Assembly: GCA_959600065.1 (NCBI GenBank)
Contig: CAUGKZ010000029.1
Location: 1-10,364, forward strand
DNA from: an uncultured Kroppenstedtia sp.
Lineage (GTDB): Bacteria; Bacillota; Bacilli; Thermoactinomycetales; DSM-45169
Direction: 5' to 3'
DNA length: 10,364 nt
A program made the translations under genes and the position numbers. The notes under the pieces are model-generated. The model worked only from the letters and a program-made list of their open reading frames with translations, made no database searches and was not told the origin of the DNA. Positions within the stretch are counted from its first letter, which is position 1, and each line of letters starts with the position of its first letter. Shown here one piece after another: positions 7,455-10,364 of this stretch.

Positions 7455-7612
7455 CCTTCCCACAAGAAAAATTTTGCGACTCGGACAAGGAGAAGAGCGA
7501 AAGGTCAGTTTGTTTCTTTCACTCATTTCCTGGTTAATCAACAGCTCTGATTTTAGGTGGTAGATCGTGTTCTACCCTGCTCCGGCCATCCTACCAGGAA
7601 GTGAAGACCGGC

Positions 7613-7711
7613 CGCTTAAGAATCTGATCATCGGTCAGGGGCAAAGCCGGGGAGGTCAGCAATACCAGGATGAATGTTGCCCCTAAGCGTCTCTCGTGAG
7701 ACTTTCAGATT
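7613..7711 (+). other. Candidate structured RNA element with alternative pairings
   Basis: Several perfect complementary segments nest here: CGCTTA (7613-7618) with TAAGCG (7684-7689), AGGGGCAA (7637-7644) with TTGCCCCT (7677-7684), AATCTGA (7621-7627) with TCAGATT (7705-7711), and the hairpin GTCTC/GAGAC (7689-7693, 7698-7702). The first and third crossing stems cannot form together as a simple fold, which suggests two alternative structures. I do not recognise a known riboswitch class. The strand is assumed from the downstream DUF3866 gene. Confidence 0.35.
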
Positions 7712-7788
7712 GTAGTACCTGTGGCACAAAGGTCGCTTGAGTAACACACGACTCTCCTTCGCCCCCATTTTCCCAACAGCCCATGGGG

Positions 7789-7817
7789 TCATAAACGCGG
7801 GTCATTACGCATACTCC
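7789..7817 (+). promoter_or_regulatory. Candidate sigma-E-type promoter upstream of DUF3866 gene
   Basis: TCATAAA (7789-7795) and CATACTCC (7810-7817) are separated by 14 bp, the spacing of mother-cell sigma-E promoters (KMATATT, about 14 bp, CATACAnT). Matches are partial (5 of 7 defined bases in each box). Transcription would start near 7824, giving a short leader that keeps the ribosome site but drops the 5' arm of the hairpin at 7814-7840. Confidence 0.35.
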
Positions 7818-7840
7818 CTTTCCGAGGGAAGGAAAGGGGG
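7814..7840 (+). promoter_or_regulatory. Hairpin that sequesters the DUF3866 ribosome binding site
   Basis: CTCCCTTTCC (7814-7823) pairs with GGAAAGGGGG (7831-7840) over 10 bp, one T-G wobble, with a 7-nt loop. The 3' arm is the ribosome binding site of the DUF3866 gene, 7 nt before its GTG. A long transcript entering from upstream would hide the site; one starting near 7824 would not. Confidence 0.55.
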
Positions 7841-7847
7841 AAGTGAT

Positions 7848-9047
7848 GTGATTATTTGGAAACAAGGGACGGTTCTTCGGGTGGTGGAGGAAGAGAAAGA
7901 GGTGCAATGGTTGGAAGTAAGAGAAGAGGAGGGAAGGGAGGAGCGGGCGGTTCATTATCCTCTTTTGTTGGGCCGTTGTGAACCGGGAGACCGAGTGTGG
8001 CTCAACACCACGGCGGTTCAGTTGGGCTTGGGTACGGGCGGGGTCCACTTTGTGGCGGGTTGGGTGGATCGTCCCCCCCAATCGGAACCGGTTCAAGGTC
8101 ACATGATGAAATTGCGTTACACCCCTTGGCAGGTAGCCCTGGCAACGGGTGAGGAGCCGGGAAGCCGCTATTCCGAGATCCTGAAAGAAAGGAATTCACT
8201 CGATGGTACACCGGTGTTGATTGGGGAATTGCATAGTATGTTACCAGTAGCGGTGGCCACTTGGCGGGATTTGGCCGACAGTGACCCATCCCCCCGCATC
8301 GTCTATGTGATGACGGACGGTGGTGCTCTGCCGGCTCCTTTCAGTCGGCACATCCGGTTGTTGAAAGAAGCCGGTTGGCTAACGGGAACTGTGACTTGTG
8401 GTCATGCTTTCGGTGGGGATCTGGAAGCGATCAACCTCTATTCTGGGCTGTTGCTGGCCCGCCATGCTTTGCAGGCGGATCTGATCTTTGTCTCTATGGG
8501 ACCAGGAATCGTGGGGACGGGGACCCCCTTCGGCTTTTCCGGAGTGGAGCAGGGGCAGGCGGTCAACGGGGTTTACAGTCTGCAAGGGTTGCCTGTGGTG
8601 ATCCCTCGCATCCAGTCCGTGGATCCGAGAGAACGTCATTGCGGGTTGAGTCATCACACGGTCACCAACCTCACGTCAGTGGCGTTGGCCCCTGCAGTGG
8701 TTCCTCTGCCACAGCCTTTACCTGAAGAGATTCTGGAAGAGATCGGGGGCTTGCAGGAGCGTTGCCAGGTAGGACACCATTGGTTGGAGGCGTCCGTCAC
8801 CGCCGAGGAAGTAGAGGAACGTCTCCTGAATTATCCGGGGAAGGTTCGCAGTATGGGGCGCGGGATTCGGGAGGATCCACTCTTCTATCGGACTATTTCT
8901 GCTGCGGCGGTTGTTGCTTTTCAACTATGGAAAGGGATCGGTGCCGGATGGACTGCTGCCGACGCAATAGCTCATCTAACGTCAGCTGTTGGCGGGAGTA
9001 TTGCCGCAACCAAGCCTGCACCTGCCACCCTTTTCCGACGATCCTGA
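7848..9047 (+). CDS. DUF3866 family protein
   Basis: A 399-residue protein of unknown function that I recognise as DUF3866 from its N-terminal pattern. It begins with a small beta-rich segment (MIIWKQGTVLRVVEEEKEVQ) and the conserved NTTAVQLGLGTGG (53-65). The larger C-terminal part has glycine-rich signatures: VYVMTDGGALP (152-162), CGHAFGGDLEAINLYSGL (184-201), MGPGIVGTGTPFGFSG (217-232) and RERHCGLSHHT (261-271). No signal peptide or membrane span is seen. GTG at 7848 was chosen over the upstream TTG at 7737 because AGGGGG lies 7 nt before it and family members start at this point. The ribosome site is inside a hairpin and a sigma-E-like promoter overlaps, so expression may be stage-specific. 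Its last 155 nt overlap the antisense mciZ gene. The conserved glycine loops, His and Cys suggest an enzyme, but no reaction can be given. Confidence 0.87.
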   Translation: MIIWKQGTVLRVVEEEKEVQWLEVREEEGREERAVHYPLLLGRCEPGDRVWLNTTAVQLGLGTGGVHFVAGWVDRPPQSEPVQGHMMKLRYTPWQVALATGEEPGSRYSEILKERNSLDGTPVLIGELHSMLPVAVATWRDLADSDPSPRIVYVMTDGGALPAPFSRHIRLLKEAGWLTGTVTCGHAFGGDLEAINLYSGLLLARHALQADLIFVSMGPGIVGTGTPFGFSGVEQGQAVNGVYSLQGLPVVIPRIQSVDPRERHCGLSHHTVTNLTSVALAPAVVPLPQPLPEEILEEIGGLQERCQVGHHWLEASVTAEEVEERLLNYPGKVRSMGRGIREDPLFYRTISAAAVVAFQLWKGIGAGWTAADAIAHLTSAVGGSIAATKPAPATLFRRS

Positions 9048-9075
9048 GCTGTCTTTCGCCCATCTCCACTTTCAT
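8893..9075 (-). CDS. mciZ: MciZ-like FtsZ inhibitor (mother cell inhibitor of FtsZ)
   Basis: A 60-residue protein on the strand opposite DUF3866 and nudF. Compared from memory with the 40-residue MciZ of B. subtilis, it aligns without gaps from the first residue, sharing M1, K2, V3, V13, G14, K15, W17, A21, L23, Y26 and R28; the core reads IVGKGWQVQAWLRQY (12-26). MciZ binds FtsZ in the sporulating mother cell and caps its filaments, preventing Z-ring formation. The ATG at 9075 has GAGGTG (9087-9082) 6 nt upstream; GTG 9084 is a weaker alternative. In B. subtilis mciZ also lies beside nudF. A sigma-E-like promoter precedes it, fitting mother-cell expression. Residues 40-60 (arginine- and glutamine-rich) extend past the B. 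subtilis length and lie antisense to the DUF3866 3' end. The Arg at position 20 of B. subtilis MciZ is Gln here. Similarity is seen by eye, not by search. Confidence 0.82.
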   Translation of the reverse strand: MKVEMGERQLRIVGKGWQVQAWLRQYSRQQLTLDELLRRQQSIRHRSLSIVEKQQPPQQK

Positions 9076-9130
9076 CTGTTTCACCTCTGGTCATGGATTG
9101 GCAAATGCGGAGAAGAGACACGTCCGCACC

Positions 9131-9159
9131 AGTTTATCTGAAGGAGAAGAAGATTATAC
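9131..9159 (-). promoter_or_regulatory. Candidate sigma-E promoter of mciZ
   Basis: On the minus strand GTATAAT (9159-9153) and GATAAACT (9138-9131) are 14 bp apart, the sigma-E spacing. They match KMATATT in 5 of 7 and CATACAnT in about 5 of 7 defined positions. The start would fall near 9124, leaving a leader of about 48 nt before the mciZ ATG. B. subtilis mciZ is known to be sigma-E controlled. Confidence 0.5.
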
Positions 9160-9195
9160 CTGCCCGCGTGTTTCGGTGAGGGAGGCAGAATCCTG

Positions 9196-9201
9196 TATAA
9201 T
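9196..9201 (+). promoter_or_regulatory. Candidate -10 element for nudF
   Basis: A perfect TATAAT lies 30 nt before the nudF start codon and 15 nt before its ribosome site, the right distance for a short leader. The -35 region at 17-18 bp spacing (TTCGGT, 9172-9177) is poor, so this promoter may be weak or need an activator. It is divergent from the mciZ promoter. Confidence 0.45.
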
Positions 9202-9230
9202 GGATAGGGATGATTTAGGAGGTGCTGAAG

Positions 9231-9776
9231 TTGAGGAAATTGGAAGAGCAGACGATTCATAGTCGCACCCTATTTGAAGGCCGGGTGATCCGGGTGGAGT
9301 TAGATGAAGTAAGACTTCCCAACGGGGAGACCTCCACCCGGGAGTTGGTCCGGCATCCGGGAGCGGTTTCGGTGTTGGCTGTTACTGAGGAGGGGAAGAT
9401 CGTCTTGGTACGGCAGTACCGGAAACCCTTGGAAAGGGAGATTCTCGAATTGCCCGCGGGCAAACTGGAGCCAGGGGAAGAGCCGGCAGACTGTGCTCGG
9501 CGAGAATTGGAGGAGGAGACGGGGTACCGGGCGACGGAGTTGACGCACTTGGTCTCCTTTTACACTTCCCCTGGCTTTGCGGACGAGCTATTGCACTTGT
9601 ATGAGGCACAAGGGGTGTCCGAGGGAACTTTTCAACCTGATGAGGATGAGTTTGTGGAACGGGTGGAGCTGACTTTGGAGGAAGCTTTTGAGCGGGTGAA
9701 GTCCGGGGAGATTTGCGATGCCAAGACGGTGACGGCTCTTTATATTCTGCAAGGTCGGGAGCAAAGGGCTCGATGA
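9231..9776 (+). CDS. nudF: ADP-ribose pyrophosphatase, Nudix hydrolase
   Basis: A 181-residue Nudix enzyme that hydrolyses ADP-ribose to AMP and ribose-5-phosphate, clearing a reactive metabolite. The Nudix box is complete: G77, E83, R91-E92-L93, E95, E96 and G98 in GX5EX7REUXEEXGU, with Y99 as the last hydrophobic position. Upstream, RHPGAVSVLAV (41-51) and RQYRKPLE (61-68), and downstream, SFYTSPGFADE (109-119), are typical of the NudF/YqkG subfamily (185 residues in B. subtilis). The start is TTG at 9231: the ribosome site AGGAGG (9217-9222) overlaps the in-frame GTG at 9222, so that codon cannot be used, whereas TTG is 8 nt away and yields the family N-terminus MRKLEEQTI. The stop codon overlaps the next gene's start (ATGA), implying translational coupling. 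Confidence 0.94.
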   Translation: MRKLEEQTIHSRTLFEGRVIRVELDEVRLPNGETSTRELVRHPGAVSVLAVTEEGKIVLVRQYRKPLEREILELPAGKLEPGEEPADCARRELEEETGYRATELTHLVSFYTSPGFADELLHLYEAQGVSEGTFQPDEDEFVERVELTLEEAFERVKSGEICDAKTVTALYILQGREQRAR

Positions 9777-10364
9777 CCCTGAAATCGGTTTTTGCCGACC
9801 TCCATATCCACATTGGCCAGACGGAAGGTGGACTCCCAGTGAAAATCACTGGTTCTCGCAATCTCACCTTTGACAATATTGTTCAAGAAGCGGCCCACCG
9901 CAAAGGGATCCACATGATCGGCATCATCGATGCCCATTCGCCGCCGGTTCAAGAGGAGATCGCACGCAACTTGGATGAGGGACGTTATGAAGCTCTGCCC
10001 GGAGGCGGAATCCGTTATCGGGAGACCACTGCGATTCTCGGCGTGGAGATCGAGGTGAAAGGAACCGGGAGAGGTGTGGCCCATCTGTTGGCCTATTTTC
10101 CCAATTTGGATGTGATGCGCACCTTCAGCAGTTGGATGTCCCACCATGTGAAAAACATGCAATTATCCACGCAACGCTTCCACGGAGACTTGAGAGACCT
10201 GGAAGGGAAAGTGGCGGACTTAGGCGGATTGCTGATACCAGCCCATGTGTTTACCCCCTTTAAAAGTGTCTACGGCAGTGCGGTGGATCGGATGTCAGAT
10301 CTGTTGAACATGGATCAATTGGCCGGGGTGGAATTGGGACTCTCCTCGGATTCTACGCTTGCCG
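9773..10364 (+). CDS. yqxK: PHP-domain protein, YqxK/endonuclease-Q-like family (3' end outside window)
   Basis: The first 197 residues of a metal-dependent PHP-family protein that continues beyond the window. Metal-site motifs are visible: DLHIH (H11, H13), IIDAHSP (D53, H55), GVEIE (E92, E94) followed by H104, and IPAHVFTPF (H158). This pattern fits the family named TIGR00375, which includes archaeal endonuclease Q, an enzyme that nicks DNA 5' of deaminated bases, and probably B. subtilis YqxK. The ATG at 9773 overlaps the nudF TGA; its own ribosome site is weak (AAAGGG, 9764-9769), in line with translational coupling. The nudF-yqxK order is the same in B. subtilis. Whether this protein has endonuclease activity cannot be concluded; the C-terminal part, with possible zinc-finger and helicase-like elements in relatives, is not visible. 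Confidence 0.88.
   Translation, partial: MTLKSVFADLHIHIGQTEGGLPVKITGSRNLTFDNIVQEAAHRKGIHMIGIIDAHSPPVQEEIARNLDEGRYEALPGGGIRYRETTAILGVEIEVKGTGRGVAHLLAYFPNLDVMRTFSSWMSHHVKNMQLSTQRFHGDLRDLEGKVADLGGLLIPAHVFTPFKSVYGSAVDRMSDLLNMDQLAGVELGLSSDSTLA

Larger units (their letters stand above)
7248..7847. other. 600-nt divergent intergenic region without a convincing gene
   Basis: This gap separates the minus-strand aldolase operon from the DUF3866 gene. It holds the operon promoter (7278-7306), a long hairpin (7390-7454), a small 6-bp hairpin (GGTAGA 7559-7564 with TCTACC 7571-7576), a cluster of nested complementary segments (7613-7711), and a sigma-E-like promoter plus a hairpin covering the DUF3866 ribosome site (7789-7840). 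No clear sigma-A promoter on the + strand was found. A 51-codon minus-strand frame (7371-7526) is considered non-coding. Confidence 0.6.

Noticed and set aside
7371..7526. 51-codon minus-strand frame (begins MSERNKLTFR) in the intergenic hairpin region
   Set aside because: The weak ribosome site, the very basic composition and the overlap with the perfect hairpin arms suggest chance. A faint LVG(R/K) resemblance to MciZ lacks the Trp and Tyr landmarks.
7557..7580. T-box-like sequence (AGGTGGTAGATCG)
   Set aside because: It departs from the conserved T-box core, no terminator follows, and the downstream gene is not a tRNA-synthetase or amino-acid gene.
7613..7711. Known riboswitch (cyclic-di-AMP ydaO type or cyclic-di-GMP-I type)
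   Set aside because: Only short pieces resemble these classes (CGCTTA...TAAGCG; GGCAAAGCC). The conserved cores and length are missing, so no class was assigned.
9093..9179. 28-codon + strand frame between mciZ and nudF
   Set aside because: No ribosome binding site and no recognisable similarity; it lies over the mciZ promoter and leader.

Overview
The window looks like chromosomal DNA from a spore-forming, moderately GC-rich member of the Bacillales, most likely the Thermoactinomycetaceae (Desmospora/Kroppenstedtia type). This is inferred from protein similarity, strong AGGAGG-type ribosome binding sites with frequent GTG/TTG starts, and partial synteny with the Bacillus subtilis yqj-yqk-nudF-yqxK region. 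No mobile elements, CRISPR arrays, tRNA or rRNA genes were seen.

Left part (1-4480, all + strand): the 3' part of a methylmalonyl-CoA epimerase gene (mce) overlaps by 8 nt the acyl-CoA carboxylase carboxyltransferase gene (mmdA/yqjD). An M20 metallopeptidase (yqjE-like) follows and ends in a clear intrinsic terminator. Next come a GNAT acetyltransferase and a small unrecognised protein, then a second strong terminator. The first ~60 bases of the mce fragment are frame-disrupted.

Middle part (4496-7247, - strand): a tightly spaced operon read right to left. It encodes a two-part class II aldolase-like protein, a short-chain dehydrogenase (yqjQ-like) and a diacylglycerol-kinase-type lipid kinase, with a plausible sigma-A promoter at 7278-7306.

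A 600-nt divergent intergenic region (7248-7847) carries a long GC-rich hairpin, a set of nested complementary segments that look like structured RNA, and a hairpin that covers the ribosome binding site of the next gene.

Right part (7848-10364): a DUF3866 protein, then nudF (ADP-ribose pyrophosphatase) translationally coupled by ATGA to a PHP-domain protein of the YqxK/endonuclease-Q-like type that runs off the end. Hidden on the minus strand between DUF3866 and nudF, and overlapping the DUF3866 3' end by 155 nt, is a 60-codon gene that aligns without gaps to the N-terminal 28 residues of MciZ, the sporulation inhibitor of FtsZ. It has an excellent ribosome binding site and a sigma-E-like promoter, and sits beside nudF as in B. 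subtilis. This easily missed gene is the main discovery of the window.
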